A DNA stretch of 13,670 nt from Bacteroidota bacterium (GTDB taxonomy: Bacteria > Bacteroidota > Rhodothermia > Rhodothermales > JAAAOL01), in NCBI GenBank assembly GCA_009908885.1, contig JAAAOL010000157.1:1-13670 (forward strand), read 5' to 3'. The position numbers were made by a program, and so were the translations under genes. Below are positions 1 to 7,994 of the stretch, piece by piece. The first letter of the stretch is position 1. Every line of letters starts with the position of its first letter. The notes under the pieces are model-generated. The model did not search any database, had not been told where the DNA came from, and worked only from the letters and a program-made list of their open reading frames with translations.

Positions 1-14
1 ATCGGCGTTTTCGA

Positions 15-90
15 TGGAGCGGGAAACCGGATTCGAACCGGCGACCTTCTGCATGGCAAGCAGATGCTCTACCAACTGAGCTATTCCCGC
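15..90 (-). tRNA. tRNA-Gly (anticodon GCC), CCA encoded
   Basis: The minus strand folds into a complete 76-nt cloverleaf. The acceptor stem is GCGGGAA/TTCCCGC, the D arm is GCTC/GAGC, the anticodon stem is TCTGC/GCAGA with loop TTGCCAT, and the T arm is GCCGG/CCGGT with loop TTCGAAT. The discriminator base is T and the 3' CCA is encoded (positions 15-17). The central loop triplet GCC reads glycine codons GGC and GGT. It lies 140 nt downstream of the GNAT gene on the same strand but has its own consensus promoter, so it is probably transcribed independently. Nothing in the fold looks degenerate. Confidence 0.97.
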
Positions 91-230
91 CTGTTGGCTC
101 GTGAGGACGCGTAGTATAAGGGCGCGCGCTCTTGCCTGTCAAGACGGCATCTCGGCTTCATCAGAAGTCCAAAAGAGCGGCCTCTGCGGCGCGGGCAATA
201 TGCAACGACCCGTCGTCTGGGGGGTTCCGC
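91..230. other. Spacer between GNAT gene and tRNA-Gly
   Basis: This 140-nt spacer holds the tRNA promoter at its left side. On the minus strand a small hairpin lies at 174-185 (AGAG, CGGC-type tetraloop, CTCT), followed by TTTT at 171-174. It could act as a weak terminator for the operon ending with the GNAT gene. The stem is only 4 bp, so this is tentative. No convincing small gene is visible. Confidence 0.35.
113..142 (-). promoter_or_regulatory. Sigma-70-type promoter of tRNA-Gly
   Basis: On the minus strand a perfect TTGACA (137-142) is followed after 18 bp by TATACT (113-118), which matches TATAAT at five of six positions. Transcription would start near 106, giving a leader of about 16 nt before the tRNA 5' end at 90. 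It is the strongest promoter visible in the window, and such near-consensus promoters are usual for tRNA genes. Confidence 0.85.
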
Positions 231-746
231 TCAGAAGCCGATCCGGCGCTTCTCCGGCGGCGTCGTGGACGACGGCTCGGGGTCGAGCGGGATGGTCAGC
301 GTCTGGGAAAGCACGGTGCCCCCCTGCGCCGCCCAGAAAGCGCGGCCCGCCTCGTTTTCCGCAAGCACGCCCAGCCGGAGGCGCTCCGCCCCGAGGTCCT
401 CGGACCAGCTGCGGATGGCCGCGACCAGCGCCTGCCCGATGCCGCGCCGCCGGTACGCCGGGTCCACGTACAACTCGTTAAGATAAACTTCCTCGGAGAA
501 CGTGTAGATCGGGGGCGGCGCCCAGCGCTGGGCCGTCACGAACCCCACGACGGCGCCTTCCTCTTCAGCCACGACGATGCGGCGCGTCTCGTCCCGCAGC
601 CACTGCGGAAAGTCGTTGTGCCACCGCTCCACGGCATCGTCGGCCATGCCGAAGCGCTCCTCCAGTTCAGCCTGTTCCTCCAGGAGCGCCTGCCATAACT
701 CGGCGAGGTGGGCCTGGTCCTCGCGCTGGGCTCTGCGGGTCGTCAT
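231..746 (-). CDS. GNAT family N-acetyltransferase
   Basis: The 171-residue protein has the GNAT fold signature. Motif A spans residues 91-107 (ELYVDPAYRRRGIGQAL), with the acetyl-CoA pyrophosphate loop RRRGIG at 99-104. Motif B lies at 131-143 (NEAGRAFWAAQGG). It should transfer an acetyl group from acetyl-CoA to an amine; the substrate cannot be read from sequence. The charged C-terminal tail of about 18 residues lies outside the fold. The ATG start at 746 lies 4 nt after the asd stop, so the two are almost certainly co-transcribed and perhaps translationally coupled. The start has no clear Shine-Dalgarno sequence. It is the last gene of the minus-strand run. The GNAT assignment is firm; its role beside asd is unknown. 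Confidence 0.9.
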   Translation of the reverse strand: MTTRRAQREDQAHLAELWQALLEEQAELEERFGMADDAVERWHNDFPQWLRDETRRIVVAEEEGAVVGFVTAQRWAPPPIYTFSEEVYLNELYVDPAYRRRGIGQALVAAIRSWSEDLGAERLRLGVLAENEAGRAFWAAQGGTVLSQTLTIPLDPEPSSTTPPEKRRIGF

Positions 747-750
747 CGAC

Positions 751-1830
751 TCAAGCGGATGCTGTGGACGTCTTTACTGCGCGGTGCGCCAGGTAGCCAC
801 GCTCGACCAGGAGCTCGGCATTCAGGACGGCGCCGCCCGCCGCCCCGCGCACCGTGTTGTGTACGAGGGCGACGAACTTGGTGTCGAGCACCTCACAGGG
901 CCGAATTCGCCCGATGGAAACTTTCATCCCCTGCCCTTGCTCGGCGTGACGGCGGGGCTGCGGGAAGTGGGGCTCGTCGAACACCTGAACGAGCGCGTCC
1001 GGCGCACTCGGCAGGTTCAAGTCGGCGATCGGGCTCTGGTAGCCCTCGAAGGCAACCCGGACGGCGTCCGGCGTGGCTCGTGCCGCCAGCTTGACCGAGA
1101 CGCACAGCATGTGCCCGTCCAGCACGGGCACGCGGTTGCACTGGGCACTGACGGTGAGCGTGGCGGGGTCCACCCGGCCGTCCCGCAGCGTACCCAGCAG
1201 CTTGCGCGGCTCGGCCACCATCTTCTCCTCTTCCCCACCGATGTACGGGACGACGTTGCCCAGCGCATCCAGCGAGGCGACGCCCGGATAGCCCGCGCCC
1301 GAGAGCGCCTGAAGCGTGGTCACCTGCACCTGCTCCACCCCGAACGCGTCGACGAGGGGCTTGAGCGCACAGACGAGACCGACGGTCGAGCAGTTGGGAT
1401 TGGTAACGATGAAGCCGCCGCCCGGCCACTGCTGGCGGTCGATAAGGGCAGCATGGTCCGGGTTGACCTCAGGGATGAGGAGCGGCACGTCGTCCTCCAT
1501 CCGGTAGTTGCGGGCGTTCGAGATGACGGGATAGCCCGCCTCGGCGAACGTCCGCTCAATCTCGCCCGCGACGCTCGAACTCAGCCCGGAAAACACGAAG
1601 TCGCAGCCGACGCCCGGCGCGCCGAGGACGACCTCCCGATCCGCGAGGGCCTTGGGGATGGGTGTCGTCCCGATCCAGTTGGCCGCCGTGCGGTACGGTT
1701 TGCCCGCCGAGCGCTCGGACGCGGCCAGGACGGTAATCTCGAACCAGGGATGGCCCTCCAGAATTTCGACGAACTTCTGTCCGACGGCGCCGGTGGCTCC
1801 CAGAATGCCTACGCGATAGGGTCGTTGCAT
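751..1830 (-). CDS. asd: Aspartate-semialdehyde dehydrogenase, archaeal/eukaryotic type
   Basis: Asd reduces L-aspartyl-4-phosphate to L-aspartate-4-semialdehyde with NADPH, the branch point to lysine/diaminopimelate, threonine and methionine. The 359-residue protein opens with a Rossmann loop GATGAVGQ (11-18). The catalytic cysteine is C147 in TNPNCSTVG, followed by QALSGAGYPG (174-183) and the EEEKM glutamates (200-204). The substrate-binding pair is R233 and H240 in RVPVLDGH, and the C-terminal signature HNTVRGAAGG is present. These motifs and the length match the archaeal/fungal-type enzymes (e.g. Methanocaldococcus) rather than the E. coli type. I chose the ATG at 1830 because family homologs begin just before the Rossmann strand; an in-frame upstream start at 1947 would overlap the DUF3999 gene. 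All catalytic residues are intact. It sits 28 nt after the DUF3999 stop and 4 nt before the GNAT start. Confidence 0.95.
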   Translation of the reverse strand: MQRPYRVGILGATGAVGQKFVEILEGHPWFEITVLAASERSAGKPYRTAANWIGTTPIPKALADREVVLGAPGVGCDFVFSGLSSSVAGEIERTFAEAGYPVISNARNYRMEDDVPLLIPEVNPDHAALIDRQQWPGGGFIVTNPNCSTVGLVCALKPLVDAFGVEQVQVTTLQALSGAGYPGVASLDALGNVVPYIGGEEEKMVAEPRKLLGTLRDGRVDPATLTVSAQCNRVPVLDGHMLCVSVKLAARATPDAVRVAFEGYQSPIADLNLPSAPDALVQVFDEPHFPQPRRHAEQGQGMKVSIGRIRPCEVLDTKFVALVHNTVRGAAGGAVLNAELLVERGYLAHRAVKTSTASA

Positions 1831-1858
1831 GGAAAGTGCATACGGATTGACGAATGTA

Positions 1859-3271
1859 CTACGACGGACGCGCGGGGTCGTCCGAGGGGGCCTCGCTCGC
1901 CGACCGCTCGGCGTCGATCTGCCGGATGAGTCGCACGGTGAGGACACTCAGGAATACGACGCCGAGGACGAGGGCGCCCCACAGCAGGTAGCGCGACCAG
2001 GGCACTTCGTCGGCCACCGTCAGGCGCGACGGGCCGCCGAGCGTGACCGTGTCGGCCACCGTGGCGAGCGGCTGTCGCAGCACGGCGTCCTCGGGGCCGG
2101 GCAACAGCCGCAGGATGTCGCGGGCGCTGAAATCGGACGCTGCGACGCCCGCACTGCCGAAGGCGACCGTGAAGGGCGCGGCGCCGCGCGCGACGAACAG
2201 CAAGCGCTCGGGCGTCCAGCCGAGTCGCAACGTTGGCGTCCCCTGCCCGAGACCACCACCCGCCGGATCAACGTCCATCCGCCAGAAACGATCCGTGGTG
2301 CGCGGAATGACGAGGGGTGGCGTCGTCAGCTCACGGCCTTCCAGTTGCAGGCGGTAGACGAGGCCGTCGTAGCGCGTTTGCCACGGTCCGTCTGTCTGCG
2401 CGGCAGAGGCCAGTGTGACGCGGGCCAACGTGTTCGGCTGGGGTAGCGTGACGTCGACCCGCTCCACCGGCAGCACACCGTCCTGATCGAACAGATACCG
2501 CGCGGGCTCGGCGTCCTTCGGCGCCAGGGCGACCCACTGCCGCTCGGGCTCGGCCGCCTCATCCAGCACCGCCTGCACCTGCTCCACCGGTGACCAGCGT
2601 GCGGTGCTCGGCCACGTCAGGCGGATATACCGCGCCTGCCGCGGCGGCAACGCGATCTCGTTCTGGAGCAGCGACTGCCCCGCATACTCCATTCGCGCCA
2701 GCGTCGCCGTGCCCCACGTCTGCCAGCGCTGCAGATCGTCGCTCGTGGCCACCTCGACCTCGGCGAGCACGTTCCGCGCGGAATCCGGCCAGGTGACGAT
2801 GAGCCGTTCTACCGGCGCCTCCAATCCGCTGGCATCCAGCAGATAGGCCCGCACCGGCTGCCTTCGCACGACGGCGTCACGCTCGCGCACCTCGACCAAC
2901 GCGCCCGCCTCCGTGCGCCGCACCTGGATGGTCAGGTCCCCGACGGGCACGCGCTCCGCTCCACGGATCGGAAACCGCGGCAGCGTCACCGGGACCGGGG
3001 ACGCCGGACGGTGCAGGCCCCTGCGATACAGGGCATGCGGCACCTCCTCCCCGCTGGCGTTAAACACCCGCACATCGGCCAGGTCGTCCTGCGTGACCGT
3101 CCGGTAGACGAGTGGAGGCACCAGGACCACCTGCACGGCTTCCCCGTCCACCACGTCGAGCTGCAGCCCACGCGCGAAGTCGTCTGGCTGGACGGACTGC
3201 GTCTGCGCGAGCGCAGGGCTCCCACAGGTCAGCAGGCTGGCGAGCAGGAGGACAACATAACGGCGCATCAT
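1859..3271 (-). CDS. DUF3999 family protein, exported and membrane-anchored
   Basis: The 470-residue protein starts with a signal peptide (basic MMRR, hydrophobic residues 5-14, SPALA before Q23). It ends with one transmembrane helix at about residues 428-450 and a short charged tail. The middle is a beta-rich extracytoplasmic region with no enzyme motif I recognise. Layout, length and its place directly after a DUF2339 gene identify it as DUF3999 (PF13163), a family of unknown function that is commonly paired with DUF2339. Its ATG overlaps the DUF2339 stop in an ATGA (3268-3271), a sign of translational coupling and probably a shared complex. A second ATG at 3268 is a possible start. C16 is not in a proper lipobox, so a lipoprotein is less likely. 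Confidence 0.85.
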   Translation of the reverse strand: MMRRYVVLLLASLLTCGSPALAQTQSVQPDDFARGLQLDVVDGEAVQVVLVPPLVYRTVTQDDLADVRVFNASGEEVPHALYRRGLHRPASPVPVTLPRFPIRGAERVPVGDLTIQVRRTEAGALVEVRERDAVVRRQPVRAYLLDASGLEAPVERLIVTWPDSARNVLAEVEVATSDDLQRWQTWGTATLARMEYAGQSLLQNEIALPPRQARYIRLTWPSTARWSPVEQVQAVLDEAAEPERQWVALAPKDAEPARYLFDQDGVLPVERVDVTLPQPNTLARVTLASAAQTDGPWQTRYDGLVYRLQLEGRELTTPPLVIPRTTDRFWRMDVDPAGGGLGQGTPTLRLGWTPERLLFVARGAAPFTVAFGSAGVAASDFSARDILRLLPGPEDAVLRQPLATVADTVTLGGPSRLTVADEVPWSRYLLWGALVLGVVFLSVLTVRLIRQIDAERSASEAPSDDPARPS

Positions 3272-6039
3272 ACGGTCGAGGGCGATGAATCAGTAGCATC
3301 GAGGTCGGTCGCGGAGGCGCGTTCCGGCGGGACCGGCGCGAGGTAGCCGACGAGCAAGAGCAGCACGCCCACGACGAGGAACGTGGCGATACGCGCGACG
3401 GTGCCGATGCTGGAGAGATCCACGACGAAGAGTTTGACGACCGTAATTCCCAGCAGCACGGCGGCCACGATCCACGGCGTCCGCCCGCCGCGCCGGGCCG
3501 CTACCGCCATCGTCGTCACCGACAGCGTGGTCCAGAAGATGGTGAGGGCCGTCTGAAACGCCGTCGCGTCGAGGAGCGCCGCCCCCTCGTAGGGCACGCC
3601 GGCCCAGACATGCACCGAGCGGGCGAGCGTAGCGTTGAGCGCCAGGAACGCAGCCCCCGTCAACGCCCAGAGCAGAATCCGACGGAGCCGCACACCGCCG
3701 AAGTCGTCCAGCCGCTGCCGGGCCGTCCGATACCAGAGTACCCCCACGAGCGCTCCGGCCCCGAGGAGCAGGTCGGCGGGGTTGAGCAGCGGCAGATAGG
3801 TGAGCGGCGCCGGATCGGCTGCGGAGGTCAGGCTGAGCCCGACGCTCCACCCGAGCAGGACGACGAGCAGCGGGATCGTGCCGAGGCGCAGATACGCCCC
3901 CCTGCGGACGCCCAGCGGCCAACTCTCACGGCGCGCCCCGACGAGGAGGACGGCGAGCAGCGCGACGATCACGACGCCCCAGGCGAGGTCCAGCCAGACG
4001 GACCCTTCCGGAGCCAGCTGCCCGATGCCCCAGTATGCCTCCCAGACGGCGAGCAGCGTGATGAGCCAGAGGCCGCCCGCGTGCTGCAGCCGTCGCAGGC
4101 CCGGCGCCAGGTCCTCCTCGAAGGTCCGCAGCGCGATATAGTGGACGATGAGCGCCAGCGGCCAGGCGACGACCCCACCCGCCTCGAACGGATGGTCGAG
4201 CCCGATGACGCCGAGCGTCAGCAAGACGACGAGCGCAGGCAGCATCAGCAGCGCGGGCGCCCGCATCGCTCGCCACCGGAGCAACCTGCTGATCGCCGTC
4301 GCGCCGAGGGCCGTCAGCGCCACGAAGGCCACGACGCCCTGAAAGGCCAACTCGCCGTCGAAGTTATCCAGAAACTGAACGACCTCGACGATGCCCCCCA
4401 GGAGCCACCACACCAGGCCGATACTGAGAAAGACGATCTCCAGCGGCGCTTCCCAGGATGCCAGCCGCGCGCGATCGCGCTGTGTCAGATAGGCCGAGGC
4501 GAGCGCCGCGAGGCTGAGCGCCAGCATGCTCATGTAGAAGCGATTGAAGACGGTCGGCAGATTGCCGTAGTCGTCCAGCACCGTGAGCAAGGCCACGCCC
4601 GCCGCCAGTTGCAGCGCCCAGCCGCCCAGCCGCACCAGGCGGCGTCGCTGCCGGAGGCCGAGCCAGACGAGCGCCCCGCCTTCCAGCGCCCATCCCGCGC
4701 TCGTCCACGCCGCATCGACGGCGAAGGGCAGCACCATCGTACCCAGCGCCAGGCCGATGCCCGCGAAGGCCTCGACCAGCATCCGGATGGTCTCCGGCGC
4801 GCGGCGGTAGAGGGCCCAGGCCGCGAAGGCATAGAACACGCCGAAGCCAAACGCGCTCCACGCCAGCCCGAACGCATACGGCTGTACCAGCACCGCCTGA
4901 ATCGACAGCACCGCCACCGGCAGGCCGAAGACCAGGGTGCCATCGACCACGTCCTTCACGTCCGGACGCCGGTGGCGCGCATGCAGCAGACCAATCGCGA
5001 AATATATCAGGAAGAACACGACGAGAAACGGCTCCGTCGTAACGAAGAGCGTGGGCTCGTACGACTGGCTGACCCACAGCCCGGCGATGCCGAACGTGCA
5101 GAAGAAGCCGACCAGGTTCAGCGGGCGCCACGGCTTAAACCACGCGATCCCGACGACGGCAGCATTTAGGACGAGGTAGTAGCTGAACAGCGCCACGTGG
5201 CTCCCCTCGCCCGTCGTGGCCAGCACGGGCGCGAAGAAGCCGCCCAGCAGGGCCAGGATGGCGAGGCTCTGCGCATTCTGCAGGATCGCGATGGTCGCGC
5301 CCAGCGCCGCCGTGCACACCAGCAGTGCGAACGCGGCTCCGCTCGGGAGCAGCGCGTACAGCCGGAAGGCCGCGAACACGGACAGGTACAGGATCGCGAT
5401 GCCGCCGCCCTGCAACGCCAGCCCCACGTCCGCCCGCCGCTCGCGCAGCCGCCAGCCGACGGCCACCAGCGCCATCCCGGCCAACGCCGTCAGTGCGAGG
5501 CGCAGCTCGACCGGGAAGTAATCGTTGTCGACGGCGTACTTGACAAGGAAGGCGAACCCGAAGAAGAGCACCACGATGCCGACCCGCACCAGCGTGTTGC
5601 CACCGAACAGGAACGCCTTGACCTGCTGAAGGACGCCAGGCTCCGACGCCTCGGGGGCACGATCCGCTACGGCAGGAGGGCGGTCCGATCTGGACCGTAG
5701 GGCGGCCTCCTCGACGGACGGCGGGACGTCCTCCTCGGAGGGTACAGACGGACGGTCCTCCGCTGGCACCTCTCCGGACGCCGATTCATCGACGACTTGC
5801 TCCGATTCCTTCGAGGCTGCGGACACCGACGGTCGGGGCGATTCGGAGGTCTGCTCTAGCATCGCGGGTTGGTCTTCGGAGCGAGAGCGGCGCACGTCAT
5901 CGCGGAGGGCTGCCAGCAGCTGCCGTTGCTCGCGCTGCTCCCAGAGCAGATAGCCCACCAGCGCACCCAGCACGAAGGCCTCGGGCTCCAGGAGCCAGGC
6001 GGCAAGAAGGCCTACGATGGCGGCGACGATGAACTTCAT
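3268..6039 (-). CDS. DUF2339 polytopic membrane protein
   Basis: The 923-residue protein belongs to DUF2339 (PF10101), large bacterial membrane proteins of unknown function. An N-terminal hydrophobic segment (about 4-32) is followed by a charged stretch (34-55) and an acidic, Ser/Pro-rich linker (about 55-135). Hallmark family motifs follow: GGNTLVRVGIVVLFFGFAFL from residue 146, then LQGGGIAILYLSVFAAFRLY, LGGFFAPVLATTGEGSHVAL and FKPWRPLNLVGF. The rest is an almost unbroken series of hydrophobic helices to the C-terminus, more than twenty by eye. I chose the ATG at 6039 because it begins the first hydrophobic segment. Upstream in-frame codons to 6165 encode an arginine-rich stretch unlike the family. 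It leads the operon with DUF3999, asd and GNAT. Proposed roles in envelope maintenance are inference only. Confidence 0.9.
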   Translation of the reverse strand: MKFIVAAIVGLLAAWLLEPEAFVLGALVGYLLWEQREQRQLLAALRDDVRRSRSEDQPAMLEQTSESPRPSVSAASKESEQVVDESASGEVPAEDRPSVPSEEDVPPSVEEAALRSRSDRPPAVADRAPEASEPGVLQQVKAFLFGGNTLVRVGIVVLFFGFAFLVKYAVDNDYFPVELRLALTALAGMALVAVGWRLRERRADVGLALQGGGIAILYLSVFAAFRLYALLPSGAAFALLVCTAALGATIAILQNAQSLAILALLGGFFAPVLATTGEGSHVALFSYYLVLNAAVVGIAWFKPWRPLNLVGFFCTFGIAGLWVSQSYEPTLFVTTEPFLVVFFLIYFAIGLLHARHRRPDVKDVVDGTLVFGLPVAVLSIQAVLVQPYAFGLAWSAFGFGVFYAFAAWALYRRAPETIRMLVEAFAGIGLALGTMVLPFAVDAAWTSAGWALEGGALVWLGLRQRRRLVRLGGWALQLAAGVALLTVLDDYGNLPTVFNRFYMSMLALSLAALASAYLTQRDRARLASWEAPLEIVFLSIGLVWWLLGGIVEVVQFLDNFDGELAFQGVVAFVALTALGATAISRLLRWRAMRAPALLMLPALVVLLTLGVIGLDHPFEAGGVVAWPLALIVHYIALRTFEEDLAPGLRRLQHAGGLWLITLLAVWEAYWGIGQLAPEGSVWLDLAWGVVIVALLAVLLVGARRESWPLGVRRGAYLRLGTIPLLVVLLGWSVGLSLTSAADPAPLTYLPLLNPADLLLGAGALVGVLWYRTARQRLDDFGGVRLRRILLWALTGAAFLALNATLARSVHVWAGVPYEGAALLDATAFQTALTIFWTTLSVTTMAVAARRGGRTPWIVAAVLLGITVVKLFVVDLSSIGTVARIATFLVVGVLLLLVGYLAPVPPERASATDLDATDSSPSTV

Positions 6040-6066
6040 GGCGGAGCGAACCCGGCGAAAAGGGCG

Positions 6067-6097
6067 GTCACAGGAAGACGACGAGCGCCCCAATATA
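6067..6097 (-). promoter_or_regulatory. Possible promoter region of the DUF2339-DUF3999-asd-GNAT operon
   Basis: The minus strand carries TATATT at 6092-6097, a good -10 element, about 53 nt before the DUF2339 start. The best partner upstream is TTCGCA with a long 19-bp spacer, so the -35 element is poor. An alternative reading, TATATTGG (6090-6097), resembles the Bacteroidota -7 motif TAnnTTTG. The position between divergent genes supports a promoter here; the exact elements are uncertain. Confidence 0.4.
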
Positions 6098-6184
6098 CAG
6101 ATTGCCTCCGGTGTTCTGCGAACGGCCCGGCCACGCCAGATCCCCGGAAACCCCCGCAGCCCCATCCCCCCTATCGCAGAGCCC

Positions 6185-6203
6185 TTGTTTTTTATTACCT
6201 TGG
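6185..6203 (+). promoter_or_regulatory. Possible promoter or A/T-rich start region of the WS/DGAT gene
   Basis: An A/T-rich patch in an otherwise very G/C-rich spacer contains TTGTTTTTTATTACCTTGG. TATTAC (6193-6198) could be a -10 element, and TACCTTGG (6196-6203) resembles the Bacteroidota TAnnTTTG motif. There is no convincing -35 element. If transcription starts near 6209, an ATG at 6210 would be nearly leaderless and the ATG at 6279 would have a leader of about 70 nt. Confidence 0.3.
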
Positions 6204-6278
6204 TGGGTCATGGTCAGCACCTTCCACGTGCGACCTGATTCGGACCACGCTCTCAACCACCGACCCCTTCCCCTGCTG

Positions 6279-7670
6279 ATGGCCGCTGACCGCGAACCCC
6301 TCGACGGAGCTGACGTCGCCTGGCTCCGCATGGAGCAGCCCACGAATCTGATGATGATCGCCGGGGTGCTCATCTTCGACGATCCCCTCCAGATCGACAC
6401 GCTCAAGGAGATCCTGGCGGAGCGGATGCTCATCTACGATCGCTTCCGGCAGCGCGTGCGCAACCGCCGGGGGACGCCGTACTGGGAGTTCGACCCCCAC
6501 TTCGACATCGACCTTCACGTGCACCGTACGGCCCTCCCGGGAGCGGGCGGCAAGCCGGAGCTGCAGGAGCTGTCGAGCGACCTGATGAGCACGCCGCTCG
6601 ACTTTTCGAAGCCGCTCTGGCAGATGCACCTCGTGGAGAACTACAACGGCGGCAGTGTGGTCATCGTGCGCATGCACCATTGCATCGGCGACGGCATCGC
6701 GCTGATCCACGTCATGATCTCGCTGGCCGACGAGTATTTCGACCCGTCCCGTGTGCCCTCGCTGGCGGAGGACGATGGGCGGGGCGGACGCATCAGTCGC
6801 CTGCTGCGACCGATTACGAAGGCGGTCACGTCTACCTTGGACACTGCCGAGGCCATCGTGGACGAGGGCGTCAGCCTGCTCAACCCGAGGCACCTCCTCA
6901 AGCGCGCCAAGCAAGGCATGAGCATCGGCGCGGCCACGAGCCGCCTGCTGCTGCTGCCACCGGACTCCGACACCGTCTTTCGCGGTCCCCTGTCGGCCAA
7001 CAAGCGGGCGGCGTGGTCTGCCCCCATCCCCCTTCCCACGATCAAAGCCATCGGGCACCGCGTGGACGCCAAGATCAACGATGTCCTGGTCTCGGTGGCG
7101 ACGGGCGCCCTGCGCCGCTACCTCCAGGCCCACGACGCCCCTGGTGAGGACGTGCACATCCGCGCCGTCATCCCGGTCAACCTGCGTCCGCTGGAGAAGG
7201 CCCACGAACTGGGCAACCGGTTCGGACTGGTCTTCCTGACGCTACCCATCGGCATCGCTGAGCCGCAGGCGCGGCTGATGGAGGTGAAACGGCGGATGGA
7301 TCGCATCAAAGGCTCCTCCGAGGCGGGCGTCATCTTCGGCCTGCTGCAGGTGGCCGGGAGCGGCCCGGAAGAGGTGCAGGAGCAGCTGGTGGACATGCTC
7401 GGCGCCAAGGCGTCGGCGGTGCTGACGAACGTCCCGGGCCCACAGGAAGAACTGCACATCGCCGGGAGCACCCTGACGAACGTGATGTTCTGGGTGCCCC
7501 GCGCTGGCACCGTCAGCCTCGGGCTCAGCATCCTGAGCTACAACAGACAGGTGCAGTTCGGCGTCGCCACCGATGCCGCCCTCGTCGACGACCCGGACAC
7601 CATCGTCCAGGCCTTCGAAGACGAGTTCGAGGCGCTCAAACGGCAGTTCCTGAGCGGCAAGGCCTCGTAG
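6279..7670 (+). CDS. Wax ester synthase / diacylglycerol acyltransferase (WS/DGAT)
   Basis: WS/DGAT enzymes transfer an acyl group from acyl-CoA to a fatty alcohol or diacylglycerol, making wax esters or triacylglycerol for storage granules. The 463-residue protein has the catalytic HHxxxDG motif at residues 133-139 (HHCIGDG), the ND motif in KINDVLVSVATGALRRYL (N267-D268) and the late motif TNVPGP (383-388). Length fits the family (about 450-500). The start at 6279 (MAADREPLDG) is preferred because homologs begin shortly before the segment matching DVAWLRMEQP. An in-frame ATG at 6210, behind GGTGGG, would add 23 residues and cannot be excluded. It is divergent from the DUF2339 operon and converges on the phasin gene. 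Substrate preference (wax ester or TAG) cannot be read from sequence. Confidence 0.93.
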   Translation: MAADREPLDGADVAWLRMEQPTNLMMIAGVLIFDDPLQIDTLKEILAERMLIYDRFRQRVRNRRGTPYWEFDPHFDIDLHVHRTALPGAGGKPELQELSSDLMSTPLDFSKPLWQMHLVENYNGGSVVIVRMHHCIGDGIALIHVMISLADEYFDPSRVPSLAEDDGRGGRISRLLRPITKAVTSTLDTAEAIVDEGVSLLNPRHLLKRAKQGMSIGAATSRLLLLPPDSDTVFRGPLSANKRAAWSAPIPLPTIKAIGHRVDAKINDVLVSVATGALRRYLQAHDAPGEDVHIRAVIPVNLRPLEKAHELGNRFGLVFLTLPIGIAEPQARLMEVKRRMDRIKGSSEAGVIFGLLQVAGSGPEEVQEQLVDMLGAKASAVLTNVPGPQEELHIAGSTLTNVMFWVPRAGTVSLGLSILSYNRQVQFGVATDAALVDDPDTIVQAFEDEFEALKRQFLSGKAS

Positions 7671-7720
7671 GTGAGATCACGTTGACCATTTTCGCTCGGC
7701 GATGTCCGGATAGCTCAGCG

Positions 7721-7741
7721 CGTGATGCGTAATGCGTGAGC
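7721..7741. repeat. Three imperfect tandem heptamers
   Basis: The units CGTGATG, CGTAATG and CGTGAGC lie head to tail, 50 nt after the WS/DGAT stop. Units one and two differ at one base; the third is more degraded. Short heptamer arrays occur in intergenic regions of several bacterial groups, and this could be a decayed one, but three copies is near what chance allows. Confidence 0.35.
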
Positions 7742-7912
7742 GCCCTCTATCGAAGCGTCTCCTCTCACCCTCCACGCAACACGAACCACGGCGTGGGACC
7801 TCGGAAATCCTGACGTCTTTAATCTGAATGAGGTGTAGACGGTTGCGTGCGGGGCAGCCGCAAAGGCAACGGTCGTGCGCAGCCCATCACGCCCGCAGAC
7901 GCCCCCCTGACC

Positions 7913-7949
7913 AAAACAGGCGATACAGCCGCGCGGGCCGCATCGCCTG
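7913..7949 (-). terminator. Probable intrinsic terminator of the phasin gene
   Basis: The arms CAGGCGAT (7917-7924) and ATCGCCTG (7942-7949) form a perfect 8-bp stem. Across a 3x3 internal loop an extra GCC/GGC stem can form. On the minus strand the hairpin is followed at once by TTTT (7913-7916), and it lies 46 nt after the phasin stop codon. The short T run makes it moderate rather than strong. On the plus strand it has no T tract but could still slow transcription from the WS/DGAT side. Confidence 0.55.
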
Positions 7950-7994
7950 AAGAGGTACTTGAACTGACCGGCTGTAATCGTTAGCTGCCGGAGA

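Larger units (their letters stand above)
7671..7994. other. Structured non-coding spacer between convergent WS/DGAT and phasin genes
   Basis: This 324-nt stretch has no supported gene. It holds a degenerate heptamer repeat (7721-7741), a two-part stem-loop at 7842-7870 (GTTGC/GCAAC outside, TGCGG/CCGCA inside), a terminator-like hairpin at 7917-7949, and a weaker CCGGC/GCCGG inverted repeat at 7968-7991 just after the phasin stop. Frames crossing it give arginine-rich products without recognisable domains. It may act as the termination region for both genes. Confidence 0.55.

Noticed and set aside
577..1929. Long plus-strand open frame (450 codons)
   Set aside because: It lies antisense to asd and the GNAT gene and encodes an arginine-rich, low-complexity product with no domain. 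Long antisense frames are expected at this G+C content.
3610..5169. Plus-strand open frame of 519 codons
   Set aside because: Antisense to the DUF2339 gene. The product is extremely rich in Arg, Gln, Glu and Pro, the mirror of hydrophobic codons on the other strand.
7968..7991. CCGGC/GCCGG inverted repeat as an integron attC-like or terminator site
   Set aside because: The arms are 5 bp, there is no T tract, and the core does not match the GTTRRRY attC consensus; no integrase or cassette context.
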